Shown: positions 1 to 8,101, numbered from the stretch's first letter. The stretch is 64,000 nucleotides of DNA from JBFLYC01 sp040756735 (GCA_040756735.1 JBFLYC010000001.1:124001-188000); one strand, 5' to 3'. Made by a program: numbers and translations. Notes: generated by a model not told the origin, from the sequence alone.

Positions 1-13
1 AAACAAAGTTAGC

Positions 14-262
14 TTATAACATGTCTTGTTGATAATGGGGTTGTGCGTGATGAACTTGAGGATGCCTATTAGTTGTATAAGCAATCTTAACATTAGCCTT
101 GTAATCTGTTAACTGACCATTTACCACATCTGCTGTTAAGTTATAAATCTCTACTCCAGTTATATTAGGAACTTCTCTGGAAGCTTCATTAACTGCTTGC
201 TGAACTGCATCTTTCCAACTAGAGTGAGATTCGCCAACTAATTCAATTACTTTTACATGCAT
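14..262 (-). CDS. Dodecin family flavin-binding protein
   Basis: This 82-residue protein matches the dodecin family. Dodecins are small cytoplasmic proteins that assemble into dodecamers and store or buffer flavins. The first 65 or so residues carry the family pattern: an N-terminal strand MHVKVIELVGES, the helix SSWKDAVQQAVNEA, then strands around TGVEIYNLTADV and YKANVKIAYTT. A 17-residue tail rich in His and Gln follows and is not part of the usual domain. The ATG is preceded by GGGAGG. It is the last gene of the window downstream of sigF, separated by the sigF terminator, so it probably has its own promoter, which I could not define. Confidence 0.85.
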   Translation of the reverse strand: MHVKVIELVGESHSSWKDAVQQAVNEASREVPNITGVEIYNLTADVVNGQLTDYKANVKIAYTTNRHPQVHHAQPHYQQDML

Positions 263-351
263 TTTTTACATTCGCCTCCCAAAATTATTTCTTTAATAGT
301 ATTTCCAACGAATATTAAGTTATGCTGTTCAATAGTATTTTTTATTTACTC

Positions 352-382
352 AAAAAAATAATCCTGGCCATGAAGTCAGGAT
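352..382 (-). terminator. Rho-independent terminator of spoIIA operon
   Basis: Read on the minus strand, an ATCCTG/CAGGAT stem is followed by TATTTTTTT. The stem overlaps the sigF stop codon and closes the spoIIAA-spoIIAB-sigF unit. Confidence 0.75.
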
Positions 383-1152
383 GATTCTTTTAAAATATTT
401 TTTATATTTTTTAAAGCCTGCCTTTCTATCCTTGATACCTGGACCTGAGATAAACCAATGATCTCTGCAACCTCCATCTGTGTTTTATCTTGAAAAAATC
501 TCAACAAAATTATCTGCCTATGTTTTTGGGGGAGATGCTTTAAGACATCCCTGACTGCAAACTTTTCAAACCATGCATCCTCATCACTTTTATTGTCACT
601 TAGCTGATCTATGACTAATATGGGATCCCCCTCATCCTGATAGAGTGTATCATGAATTGAACTTGGTGACTGACTTGCATCTAAGGCTGCAATTATTTCT
701 TCTTTGTTAATGCCCATTTTTTCGCTTAATTCAACAACACTGGGTTCTCTTCCTAGTTCTTTTGTGAGTTGCTCTTTTATTTTATATGTTTTATAAGCAG
801 TTTCTTTTAATGACCTGCTGATCTTAACAGTACCATCATCTCTTAAAAACCTTCTGATTTCTCCTAATATCATCGGAACTGCATATGTAGAAAACTTTAC
901 ATTATAATTTAAGTCAAATTTGTCTATTGCTTTAATCAAGCCAATTGTACCAATTTGAAATAAATCTTCCAGTTCATATCCTCTATTTTCAAACCTTTGT
1001 ACAAGGTTAAATACTAGCTTTAAGTTGCAATTAATCAGTTTTTCTCTCGCTTCTGGGTCTCCATTTTTTGCCAAAGTCAATAATTCTATCATTTCTTTTT
1101 CCGACAACAAGGGGAATCTTGGAAGATTCATGTCTGATAATCGTGATCCCAT
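376..1152 (-). CDS. sigF: RNA polymerase sporulation sigma factor SigF (SpoIIAC)
   Basis: This is the forespore-specific sigma factor of 258 residues. Region 2 is visible around LVFNLVQRFENRGYELEDLFQ and IGLIKAIDKFD..KFSTYAVPMI. Region 4 ends with the helix-turn-helix MEVAEIIGLSQVQVSRIERQAL. A GTG lies one codon upstream, but the ATG at 1152 sits seven bases from AAGGTG and is the better start. It is the third gene of spoIIA and lies 6 nt after spoIIAB. By family knowledge SpoIIAB holds SigF inactive until SpoIIAA is dephosphorylated in the forespore. Identity is secure from sequence and operon order. Confidence 0.97.
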   Translation of the reverse strand: MGSRLSDMNLPRFPLLSEKEMIELLTLAKNGDPEAREKLINCNLKLVFNLVQRFENRGYELEDLFQIGTIGLIKAIDKFDLNYNVKFSTYAVPMILGEIRRFLRDDGTVKISRSLKETAYKTYKIKEQLTKELGREPSVVELSEKMGINKEEIIAALDASQSPSSIHDTLYQDEGDPILVIDQLSDNKSDEDAWFEKFAVRDVLKHLPQKHRQIILLRFFQDKTQMEVAEIIGLSQVQVSRIERQALKNIKNILKESS

Positions 1153-1158
1153 CACACA

Positions 1159-1647
1159 TCACCTTATCTTGACATTATCAATATTTCTATCATGCTTGCT
1201 ATCCTGTTTAGTAGTTTTAAGTTTCTTCTCCATTATAACCGTTGTGCCCTTGTTTAATTTGGAATGAACTATTACTTTATCCATAAATGAATTCATAAAA
1301 ACAAAACCCAACCCCATTCTTTCAGGATTTGTTGAATAGGCAGGCTGTAAAGCAAGATTAATATCAGGTATACCCTTCCCTTCATCTTTTACTTCAATTA
1401 TTAGTTTATTAGTATATAAAGTTGCCTTTATTTTAATAAGGCCTTCCACAGAACTATTGTATCCATGTAAAATGCAGTTTGAAACAGCCTCGGATACAGC
1501 AACTTTTATTTCTTCCAGGTCATTTAAAGTCATTTCTTCTTGAGCAGCAAAAGATGCCACTGTAATACGCGCTAATCCTACATTTTCAGGTAAGCTTAGA
1601 AATTCTAAAGACATTGCATTTCTTACTTTATTATTAGCGTCTTGCAT
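1159..1647 (-). CDS. spoIIAB: Anti-sigma-F factor SpoIIAB (serine kinase)
   Basis: This is a 162-residue GHKL-fold anti-sigma factor and kinase that binds SigF and phosphorylates SpoIIAA. The N box is seen in EIKVAVSEAVSNCILHGY, and the ATP-lid motifs in VKDEGKGIPD and ERMGLGFVFMNSFMD. The reading frame extends 12 codons upstream, but the ATG at 1647 is preceded by AGAGGAGAG and gives the normal N-terminus, so it is taken as the start. It sits between spoIIAA and sigF. The C-terminus is somewhat longer than in the Bacillus protein, with a Lys/Asp-rich tail. Confidence 0.96.
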   Translation of the reverse strand: MQDANNKVRNAMSLEFLSLPENVGLARITVASFAAQEEMTLNDLEEIKVAVSEAVSNCILHGYNSSVEGLIKIKATLYTNKLIIEVKDEGKGIPDINLALQPAYSTNPERMGLGFVFMNSFMDKVIVHSKLNKGTTVIMEKKLKTTKQDSKHDRNIDNVKIR

Positions 1648-1660
1648 AACAATCTCTCCT

Positions 1661-1984
1661 CTAACCTTGATAGGTAATATCATTAACAGGTATTAGATTA
1701 ACCAGACCTGATAACTCAAGGATCCGTTTTACTTGTGGTTGTACTTCAATTATTGAAAGGTTTCTTCCTTCTGTTTTTAATCTTTTATATCTTCCTAATA
1801 AGACTCCTAATCCTGAACTATCTATAAATCCAACATTATAAAAATCTAATATCATGCCCTTCCCAGGATTGTTGTCAAGTAGTGTTTCTAACTGGTTTCT
1901 AAAATCGTCAGCTACTTTGAGGTCTAACTCTCCTAATAACTTTACTAAAATGGTATCTCCATAAATATAAGTTTCTTTTACCAC
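1661..1984 (-). CDS. spoIIAA: Anti-anti-sigma factor SpoIIAA (STAS domain)
   Basis: This 107-residue STAS-domain protein releases SigF from SpoIIAB in the forespore. The phosphorylatable serine lies in the conserved segment VGFIDSSGLGVLLGRYK. The start is GTG at 1984 behind AAGGGGGA. An ATG overlapping it is out of frame. It is the first gene of spoIIA and ends 13 nt before spoIIAB. A candidate sigma-H promoter lies 46-74 nt upstream, which fits the known pre-divisional expression of this operon. Confidence 0.96.
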   Translation of the reverse strand: MVKETYIYGDTILVKLLGELDLKVADDFRNQLETLLDNNPGKGMILDFYNVGFIDSSGLGVLLGRYKRLKTEGRNLSIIEVQPQVKRILELSGLVNLIPVNDITYQG

Positions 1985-2029
1985 ATTTTGTTCCCCCTTA
2001 TTACCCCTTTTTTACCCAATAAGGAAATG

Positions 2030-2058
2030 TATTCTACGATAAATTTCCTCCTTCCTGC
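2030..2058 (-). promoter_or_regulatory. Candidate sigma-H promoter of spoIIA
   Basis: On the minus strand a -35 element GCAGGAAGG is followed by 12 nt and the -10 element GTAGAATA. The sigma-H consensus is RnAGGAwww, 11-12 nt, RnnGAAww. The AGGA and GAAT cores and the spacing fit, but the www part is only 1 of 3. The position just upstream of spoIIAA is as expected. Confidence 0.65.
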
Positions 2059-2110
2059 TGAGTTTTAGGACAAATAATGTCGAAACAAATAAAAGATAAA
2101 TTATTTAAAG

Positions 2111-2134
2111 AAAAAAGGGTGGTTTTAACCACCC
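2111..2134 (-). terminator. Rho-independent terminator of dacF
   Basis: On the minus strand GGGTGG-TTAAAA-CCACCC style pairing (2117-2134) is followed by TTTTTT. It begins directly after the dacF TAG and separates dacF from the spoIIA promoter. Confidence 0.85.
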
Positions 2135-3280
2135 CTAAACACAAAATACTTTTTTGAATACCTTTCCCAGTAATCTAGAAAATGACCCTTTAGGTACATC
2201 AGAAGCAGCTACAAGTTCATATTTTTTAATTTCTTGCCCTTCTTTTAATATAATTACCTCACCTGCATAGGTACCTTTATTTACAGGTGCAGGGAGATAA
2301 GCTACAAGATTTATTTTAGTTTCGTAACCTTCATCTTGTCCTTTTAGAATAGCCAATCCAATATTTTCCTGAGGAACTATGTCTATTAAATCTACCATAC
2401 CCTTGTCAACTCTAACTTTCCCTAAGATCGTGCCTTGCTCAAAAAACATCTTGAATGAATATTTTGCGAAACCATAATTTAATAATTTCATTGATTCACG
2501 AAAATGCCCATTTTGTTCATCAACACCCATAACAACAGATATTAATCTTAATCCATCCCTGTTAGCTGTAGCTACTAGATTTCTTTTTGCTACAGTTGTT
2601 GTTCCTGTTTTCAAGCCGTCAGCTCCAGGGTACCACCATAAAAGTTTATTCAAACTGTATCTAGCAGTAGGCGGATCTTCTCTGAACTCATAATATTTTA
2701 GAGATGTATATTCCAATGTTTCTGGATAGCGTAAGGAGTATAAAGCAATTAGAGCCATATCTTTTGCTGTCGTATAATGATCATCGTGATGCAGTCCATG
2801 AGAATTCATAAAATGAGTGTTAATTGCACCTATCTCTTTAGCCTTCTTGTTCATTAATTCTACAAAAGCTTCTTCAGTGCCTGCAATATGTTCAGCAACG
2901 GCAACACTTGCATCATTTGCGGAGCCAAGTATTACTGCCTTGAGCATATCATCCAGTGTGAATTCTTCTCCTGGTTCCAAATATAGTTGAGTGCCTCCAT
3001 AACTAGCTGCATTTTCACTGGTTACAACTTTGTCATTCATGGAACATTGTCCATTTTTTTCTGCTTCTAGTGCAATAATTAAAGTCATGAGCTTTGTCAT
3101 ACTAGCGGGGTACCATTTTTTATCACTGTTTTTTTCATGTATTACCATCCCATCAGAAGCATTTACCAGAATTGCCGCCTCACCTTTAATATCTATTTCT
3201 GCTGCTACCGGTCCCCCAATCAATAAAAAGCTTAACAAACAAATAGAAAAAGCCATCTTTAATCCTGTAAAAGATTTCAT
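2135..3280 (-). CDS. dacF: Sporulation D-alanyl-D-alanine carboxypeptidase DacF
   Basis: This 381-residue low-molecular-weight penicillin-binding protein trims the terminal D-Ala of peptidoglycan peptides. It has a signal peptide (hydrophobic residues about 9-27, ending near VAA). The catalytic SxxK is ASMTKL near residue 62, SxN is SAND near 120, and the KTG motif is LKTGTT near 225. A C-terminal PBP5-type beta domain follows, and the last residues (LLGKVFKKVF) could form an amphipathic anchor. It lies directly upstream of spoIIA, as dacF does in Bacillus, which supports the sporulation paralogue. Unlike Bacillus, no purine nucleoside phosphorylase gene lies between deoB and dacF. Confidence 0.93.
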   Translation of the reverse strand: MKSFTGLKMAFSICLLSFLLIGGPVAAEIDIKGEAAILVNASDGMVIHEKNSDKKWYPASMTKLMTLIIALEAEKNGQCSMNDKVVTSENAASYGGTQLYLEPGEEFTLDDMLKAVILGSANDASVAVAEHIAGTEEAFVELMNKKAKEIGAINTHFMNSHGLHHDDHYTTAKDMALIALYSLRYPETLEYTSLKYYEFREDPPTARYSLNKLLWWYPGADGLKTGTTTVAKRNLVATANRDGLRLISVVMGVDEQNGHFRESMKLLNYGFAKYSFKMFFEQGTILGKVRVDKGMVDLIDIVPQENIGLAILKGQDEGYETKINLVAYLPAPVNKGTYAGEVIILKEGQEIKKYELVAASDVPKGSFSRLLGKVFKKVFCV

Positions 3281-3398
3281 AGTGTATTAACACCCCCATT
3301 TAAACCTTTGTCCTGTACACAATTAAATCTATTTAATTAAATGGGGAAATATGACCATTTTAATATAACTCTTTAATATAAGTCATTACCTCTTTTGG

Positions 3399-4586
3399 TC
3401 ACCCTTTCGTGGCTTTGATAAATAATGGACTCATGTCGATTCCATAACAAGGCGGATTAGTTTCTAGTAAACTTGCTATAGTTGCAGCAACATCAGCAAA
3501 AGTCTCACGTATTCCCAAATTAATGTTGTCATTGACCATATCTCCATATATTAACAAAGGTACATACTCTCTTGAATGGTCTGTACTGGTTGTTGTCGGA
3601 TCACATCCATGATCTGCAGTAATTATTAATAAATCACTTTCTTTAAGTCTTTTTGCAATTTGGGGCAGTTCTCCATCAAACTCTTCTAATGCATCAGCAT
3701 AACCTCTTGGATCATTTCTGTGACCATATTTCATGTCAAATTCTACAAGATTTATAAATATAAGCCCCCTGGTATCCTCACTTAATAAATGAATTGTCTC
3801 TTTAACTCCATCCATATTTGATTTGGTTGATACATGACGTGTTATACCTCTTCCTGCAAATATATCATTAATTTTGCCAACTGCAATAACCTCATAACCC
3901 TCATTTTTTACAAGGTCTAAGATAGTAGGATATGGAGGCTCCAATGAAAAATCGCGTCTGTTTGGAGTTCTATAAAAGGATCCAGGTTCTCCCTTAAAAG
4001 GCCTTGCAATCACTCTGCCGACTCCATTAGGGGCTTTTAGTATTTTTCTGGCTATCTTACAATATTCATAGAGTTTATTTAACGGAATAATATCTTCATG
4101 GGCAGCAATTTGAAAAACGCTATCTGCTGATGTATATACAATAGGTTTACCAGTTTTAATATGTTCTTTTCCCAGGCGGTTTATTATTTCTGTTCCAGAA
4201 GCAGCAATGTTACCTAATATTTTTTTGTCTATCTCGTTTTCGAATAATTGAATTATTTCTTTTGGAAAACCCTGGGGATAAGTGGGGAAAGGTTCAGCAA
4301 GAATATATCCTGAAATCTCCCAATGCCCTGTTGTTGTATCTTTACCAGGAGATTTCTCACCCATTTTTCCATAAGCTGACCTAGGACAAAACTGCTTGTC
4401 TACACCGGGCACTTCAATAATATTGCCTAAACCCAAGCTTTGCAGATTAGGCAAGTTTAAACCGCCGACAGCCAAGGCAATATTTTTTAAAGTGTTTGTG
4501 CCTCCATCTCCATAAAGATGCGCATCTGGGAGTTCTCCAACTCCCAGGCTATCTAAAACAATTAGTATAATCCTTTCTATATACAT
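3399..4586 (-). CDS. deoB: Phosphopentomutase
   Basis: This enzyme interconverts (deoxy)ribose 1-phosphate and 5-phosphate in nucleoside salvage. The 395-residue product has the alkaline-phosphatase-fold metal-binding pattern: IILIVLDSLGVGELPDA at the N-terminus, GKDTTTGHWE near residue 85, and ITADHGCDPTTTSTDHSREYVPLL near the C-terminus. The frame stays open to a TTG seven codons upstream. The ATG at 4586 has AAGGAAGAG at good spacing and matches the family N-terminus, so it is preferred. It follows xerD by 4 nt and is probably co-transcribed with it. Confidence 0.95.
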   Translation of the reverse strand: MYIERIILIVLDSLGVGELPDAHLYGDGGTNTLKNIALAVGGLNLPNLQSLGLGNIIEVPGVDKQFCPRSAYGKMGEKSPGKDTTTGHWEISGYILAEPFPTYPQGFPKEIIQLFENEIDKKILGNIAASGTEIINRLGKEHIKTGKPIVYTSADSVFQIAAHEDIIPLNKLYEYCKIARKILKAPNGVGRVIARPFKGEPGSFYRTPNRRDFSLEPPYPTILDLVKNEGYEVIAVGKINDIFAGRGITRHVSTKSNMDGVKETIHLLSEDTRGLIFINLVEFDMKYGHRNDPRGYADALEEFDGELPQIAKRLKESDLLIITADHGCDPTTTSTDHSREYVPLLIYGDMVNDNINLGIRETFADVAATIASLLETNPPCYGIDMSPLFIKATKG

Positions 4587-4590
4587 GTCA

Positions 4591-5493
4591 TCACTCTTCC
4601 TTGCCAATTATTGCCCTTGGGTGTGTTTTTTCATATATTTCTTTTAAATGTGACTTTGTTAAATGTGTATATATCTGGGTTGTTGAGATATCAGCATGTC
4701 CCAGCATTTCCTGAACTGCTCGAAGGTCAGCCCCATTTGCCAACAAGTGTGTTGCAAATGAATGTCTTAAAGTATGCGGTGTTATATCAGCAATACCTGC
4801 ACCTTTAGCATATTTTTTAATAATTTTCCATAAACCTTGTCTGGTAAGTCTCTTCCCTAGGTTATTTACAAAAACAGCCATTTCACCAGGTTTTTTTACT
4901 AGTTTTACCCTGGATTGGTCCAAATATTGATTTAAATAGAAAATAGCCATTGAACCCAGGGGAACAATTCGTTCTTTAGAGCCTTTCCCAATACATTTAA
5001 TAAATCCCTTAGTTAACTCTATATCACCCAGGTTCAATGTAACTAATTCACTTACTCTTAAACCCGATGCATAAAGAACCTCCAACATGGCTTTGTCTCT
5101 TAAACCGGTTAAGGTATTGATTCGTGGACGCTCCAGAAGTGTATCGATTTGTTGAACTGTCAAAACAATAGGCAGCTTTCTGCTATGTCTTGATGATTGC
5201 AAGTTTTCTGAAGGGTTACTATTTAGTATTCCTTCATTTACAAGAAATCTTAAAAAAGTTTTAATTGCTGCCCTATTTCTTGAAATTGTTGCGGGAGATT
5301 TTCCCTGAGTTTTAAGATAAATTATATAGTTAATTAAAACCTGGTTAGATAATTGATAAATACAGTCGAAATTCTTTTCTTCTAGATATTTCATGAAAAT
5401 ATTTAGATCACTTAAATAAGCAGAAAGTGTATTCTCTGATAATCCTCTCTCTACAGCTAGGTAGTGTAGGAACCTTTCAAGTAATACTTTCAT
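4591..5493 (-). CDS. xerD: Site-specific tyrosine recombinase XerD
   Basis: This 300-residue tyrosine recombinase resolves chromosome dimers at dif. An N-terminal SAM-like core-binding domain (residues 1-85) contains FLHYLAVERGLSENTLSAY. The catalytic domain shows Arg in YASGLRVSEL, Lys in GKGSKERIVP, HxxR in HTLRHSFATHLL, and the second His and the nucleophilic Tyr in LGHADISTTQIYTHL. The xerD-deoB-dacF-spoIIA order is also found in Bacilli, which supports XerD over XerC or an integrase. A strong hairpin lies immediately before its ribosome-binding site. Confidence 0.92.
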   Translation of the reverse strand: MKVLLERFLHYLAVERGLSENTLSAYLSDLNIFMKYLEEKNFDCIYQLSNQVLINYIIYLKTQGKSPATISRNRAAIKTFLRFLVNEGILNSNPSENLQSSRHSRKLPIVLTVQQIDTLLERPRINTLTGLRDKAMLEVLYASGLRVSELVTLNLGDIELTKGFIKCIGKGSKERIVPLGSMAIFYLNQYLDQSRVKLVKKPGEMAVFVNNLGKRLTRQGLWKIIKKYAKGAGIADITPHTLRHSFATHLLANGADLRAVQEMLGHADISTTQIYTHLTKSHLKEIYEKTHPRAIIGKEE

Positions 5494-5502
5494 TTTAACC
5501 CC

Positions 5503-5538
5503 ATCCCTGTTAAATAATAGAATTATTTCAACAGGGAT
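5503..5538 (-). promoter_or_regulatory. Hairpin in xerD leader, next to its SD
   Basis: Minus-strand RNA can pair ATCCCTGTT-G-AAATAAT with ATTATTT-A-ACAGGGAT around a 3-nt loop, a stem of about 15 bp with one bulge. Its 3' arm runs into GGATGGGG, the apparent SD of xerD, so it may restrict translation. No U-tract follows the stem, so it is not a typical terminator. Confidence 0.5.
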
Positions 5539-5563
5539 ACATAAAAATCCTGTTTAATATGAT

Positions 5564-5890
5564 TTATCGCTTAAACTTTTCTTTTATTTTTTCCCAGAAA
5601 CCTTTCTTTTCAAGTTGGCTTTCATTACCATTAAATTGATTCTCCCCTTCCGTAAAAGGCTGTTCAACACCATTTTCTTGATTATTTAGTTCAAGAGGAT
5701 TAGTATCTGGTTCCATGGTAGCTGCCTTCTGTTCGGAATCTACTATATCTTTAAAAATGTCTTCCATTTCCCCTGAAACATTAGCTGATCGATAATAACT
5801 AATTGATAGACTCAATGCAATTGCTAGAAGTATTACACAGATCAGCAAAATAAGTTTTTTACGCCAATTTGTAATGGCTACAACGATCAT
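5564..5890 (-). CDS. Uncharacterised single-pass membrane protein
   Basis: I do not recognise this 108-residue protein. It starts with a short basic segment (TNWRKK), followed by one transmembrane helix at about residues 12-31 (LILLICVILLAIALSLSISYY). An acidic, Asn/Gln-rich, probably disordered stretch follows, and a basic amphipathic end (KKGFWEKIKEKFKR). Topology is probably N-in, C-out. GGAGG lies 9 nt before the ATG. It sits between spoIIM and xerD on the same strand. Its location among sporulation genes suggests, without proving, an envelope or sporulation role. Confidence 0.7.
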   Translation of the reverse strand: MIVVAITNWRKKLILLICVILLAIALSLSISYYRSANVSGEMEDIFKDIVDSEQKAATMEPDTNPLELNNQENGVEQPFTEGENQFNGNESQLEKKGFWEKIKEKFKR

Positions 5891-5975
5891 AACAATAGAC
5901 CTCCTTTTTCATAACCTCATGTTAAAAAATTATGAGTGGAGATCATGTTTTAGAATATTTATTTGATAATCTGTT

Positions 5976-6608
5976 TTAAAAATAGGTTACAATAATTTTC
6001 ATTAAATAAGGGGCAAAATATCCTTCAATTATACCTCCTACAATGCTGATGAAGAAGAGTAGTACAAGCAGCAATAAGTAATTTATAAATTGCTGTGACA
6101 AAGGTATATAGCTTCTGCCAATTGTACCTCTGATAAGTCTAAGGGAAAAAGTAACAGCAGCTACAGCGCATATTATGATACTAGGAATATAAAACAAGTT
6201 CTGAGGTAAAACAGCAAAAATAGATATTAATAACCCTACATAAGATTTTTTGATTAACAAAAAACCAACGGTAAAGCCTAAAATAAACCCTTTTACATAA
6301 ACTACAACTAAAATTATTGGGATTCCCACAATAGTTAAGCCTAACAACCAAATCACAGAAATAATTTTAATACTGTTTATAACAGCGTCCTGGGCTATTA
6401 CAATGGAATTAATTTGCCATACAGGTAGCCCCTTTAAAAAAAAATCCAGATATTCCACCAGTTCTTTTAATTGGTACTCATCAAGCATACGTATTACAAA
6501 AGCGCCGGTTGTGCTGCCCAACAAAAACATCATAAAAGTAACCAAGTACAGGGTGATATGGTCAGTTAAATGTTCTTTCCATACTCTAAATAGGGCACGA
6601 ATCATCAT
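5976..6608 (-). CDS. spoIIM: Stage II sporulation protein M
   Basis: This 210-residue polytopic membrane protein is, by family knowledge, the scaffold of the SpoIIDMP peptidoglycan-remodelling complex used in engulfment. It has about five hydrophobic segments, including LYLVTFMMFLLGSTTGAF near the N-terminus and YLLLLVLLFFISIVGGIIEGYF near the C-terminus; the glycines and terminal segment are typical of SpoIIM. The frame starts five codons earlier, but there the GGGAGG would lie inside the gene. The tandem ATG at 6608/6605 follows that SD and is chosen. spoIID and spoIIP are not in the window. Confidence 0.9.
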   Translation of the reverse strand: MMIRALFRVWKEHLTDHITLYLVTFMMFLLGSTTGAFVIRMLDEYQLKELVEYLDFFLKGLPVWQINSIVIAQDAVINSIKIISVIWLLGLTIVGIPIILVVVYVKGFILGFTVGFLLIKKSYVGLLISIFAVLPQNLFYIPSIIICAVAAVTFSLRLIRGTIGRSYIPLSQQFINYLLLLVLLFFISIVGGIIEGYFAPYLMKIIVTYF

Positions 6609-6659
6609 CAAGGCCTCCCGCATACTTCACTATTTAAAACATATGCGGGAAAGCTTGTT

Positions 6660-7322
6660 TTATGACAAGCCTTCAATTAAATAACGTAGATAATCAGCTG
6701 CTAGAACATCTTCCCATGAATTAGAACTTGCAGCTACCACAGTAATATCTTTTTTAAATTGCTTTGCCATATTGAATGCTCTTAATGCACCATCCATACC
6801 GGGTTGTTGACCTTTTCTTTTAAAGGTCCGTGCAATTGTGGCAGTACTTACCAATCCGCCAGCATTAAAAGCTGCATCAAAGGCCACACCACCTGAGTCA
6901 CTAACTGCAACTACAACTCTGTCTTTATAGTCTGCAAACAAAGCTATTTCTTTGCCTACATTTGGTACAATACTATGCACTTTTACTCCAGTAGAACTAA
7001 TTGCATTAATAAGCTTCATGCATTTGTTACTTCTTTCAGTCTCAGAGCCAAATCTGGGTTCTCCGATAATAATAATATCGGTCCCATATTTTATAGCTAT
7101 CCGAGCAGCTTCAAAACCTATTATTTCAGGGAACACAGGAACAGGTGCTTCAGTAAAGTCGGGACTGGCACCAAATATAGCTATTGCACCCATTTCCAAT
7201 ACTGTTTCTAAGCTGGTGGACATATCTATTACATCAACAATAACTACTATGTGCCCTTTTTTTGCGGCTGCATATGCCCCGCTTGCATTATTCGATACGA
7301 ATACATTAGTTTTCCAATTCAT
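6660..7322 (-). CDS. ComB-like protein (2-phosphosulfolactate phosphatase family)
   Basis: The 220-residue protein resembles the ComB family in the N-terminal motif VVIVDVIDMSTSLETVLEMGA (family: DVxRATTT...ALxxGA), and in alternating strand and Gly-rich loops such as IIIIGEPRFGSETE and VVAVSDSGGVAFDAAFNAGG. ComB hydrolyses 2-phosphosulfolactate in coenzyme M synthesis. No other gene of that pathway is here, so the true substrate is unknown. It overlaps nudF by 4 nt and precedes spoIIM. I am fairly sure it is a conserved soluble enzyme and less sure of the family. Confidence 0.55.
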   Translation of the reverse strand: MNWKTNVFVSNNASGAYAAAKKGHIVVIVDVIDMSTSLETVLEMGAIAIFGASPDFTEAPVPVFPEIIGFEAARIAIKYGTDIIIIGEPRFGSETERSNKCMKLINAISSTGVKVHSIVPNVGKEIALFADYKDRVVVAVSDSGGVAFDAAFNAGGLVSTATIARTFKRKGQQPGMDGALRAFNMAKQFKKDITVVAASSNSWEDVLAADYLRYLIEGLS

Positions 7323-7855
7323 AGTACATAAAAGCTTTTTACAGCCATTATCCCTGCTATAGTCTTTGCATCTTGAATCTCTTTGTTGAAAATCATGTCC
7401 CTTAGAATGTCAATACTGAAAAACTCAACCTTTGATATTTCAAGTTGATCAATGGGTTCTTGGCGGTGTCTAGTCAAACACTCTGCAAAATAAATTACTA
7501 TCTTTTCATTACTAAAACCTGGAGAAGTATATATGGAAAATATTTCTTTCCATGACTTTGCTACGAAGCCGGTCTCTTCATAAAGCTCTCTTTTAGCACA
7601 TTCAAGTGGAGTTTCGCCAGGGTCCAGTTTTCCTGCAGGGATTTCATATAATTCTCTTTCAATTGGTTTTCTAAACTGTTTTACCATAATAATTTGCTTT
7701 TTATCATCAAGGGCTACTATAGCTGCAGCTCCTGGATGTTCCACTATTTCTCTACTTGTCGTTACCCCTTCTTTGATTAATACTTCATCTACTCTAACAT
7801 TAATGATTTTCCCTTTAAAAACAGATCTTGTGAGAATAGTATTTTCCATGGACAT
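7319..7855 (-). CDS. nudF: NUDIX hydrolase, ADP-ribose pyrophosphatase type
   Basis: This 178-residue enzyme hydrolyses ADP-ribose-type nucleoside diphosphate derivatives. The Nudix box is complete: GETPLECAKRELYEETGF at residues 75-92, preceded by the family strand EIPAGKLDPGE. The frame opens 11 codons earlier, but the ATG at 7855 lies after GAAAGGTGA and gives the normal N-terminus (MSMENTILTRSVFKGKIINV). The 3' end overlaps the start of the ComB-like gene by 4 nt, suggesting translational coupling. Confidence 0.9.
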   Translation of the reverse strand: MSMENTILTRSVFKGKIINVRVDEVLIKEGVTTSREIVEHPGAAAIVALDDKKQIIMVKQFRKPIERELYEIPAGKLDPGETPLECAKRELYEETGFVAKSWKEIFSIYTSPGFSNEKIVIYFAECLTRHRQEPIDQLEISKVEFFSIDILRDMIFNKEIQDAKTIAGIMAVKSFYVL

Positions 7856-7964
7856 ATAATCACCTTTCAATCTCAGTAAAAATATCAATAATTTTTGTAT
7901 AATATCTTAAGTTTTACATAATTTTAATATTATTAGTTATTTAATATCTGAATGGAGAGATATT

Positions 7965-8093
7965 ATGTACATTATTATTCAAAAAAATGGAATGTTTTAT
8001 TTTGGGACAGTAAGAAATCTCTTGAATTATCTAAAAGGAATTGAAGCAAAGGATATACCCCTGGTACAATTTATTAACATTAACCTGCATTAA
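7965..8093 (+). CDS. Small ORF of 42 codons, opposite strand
   Basis: This plus-strand reading frame runs ATG to TAA and encodes 42 residues beginning MYIIIQKNGMFYFGTVRNLL. TGGAGAGAT lies at good distance before the ATG, and an upstream TATAAT occurs at 7896-7901. It occupies most of the 246-nt gap between two minus-strand genes, which is otherwise unexplained. The translation has a mixed hydrophobic/basic character and no recognised domain. It could be a real small protein or a chance ORF. Confidence 0.4.
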   Translation: MYIIIQKNGMFYFGTVRNLLNYLKGIEAKDIPLVQFININLH

Positions 8094-8101
8094 CACTAAT
8101 T

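Noticed and set aside
6648..6672. Short inverted repeat around AAGCTTGT/ACAAGCCTT between the ComB-like gene and spoIIM
   Set aside because: It has only a weak U-tract on the minus strand and overlaps the stop codon; not enough to call a terminator.
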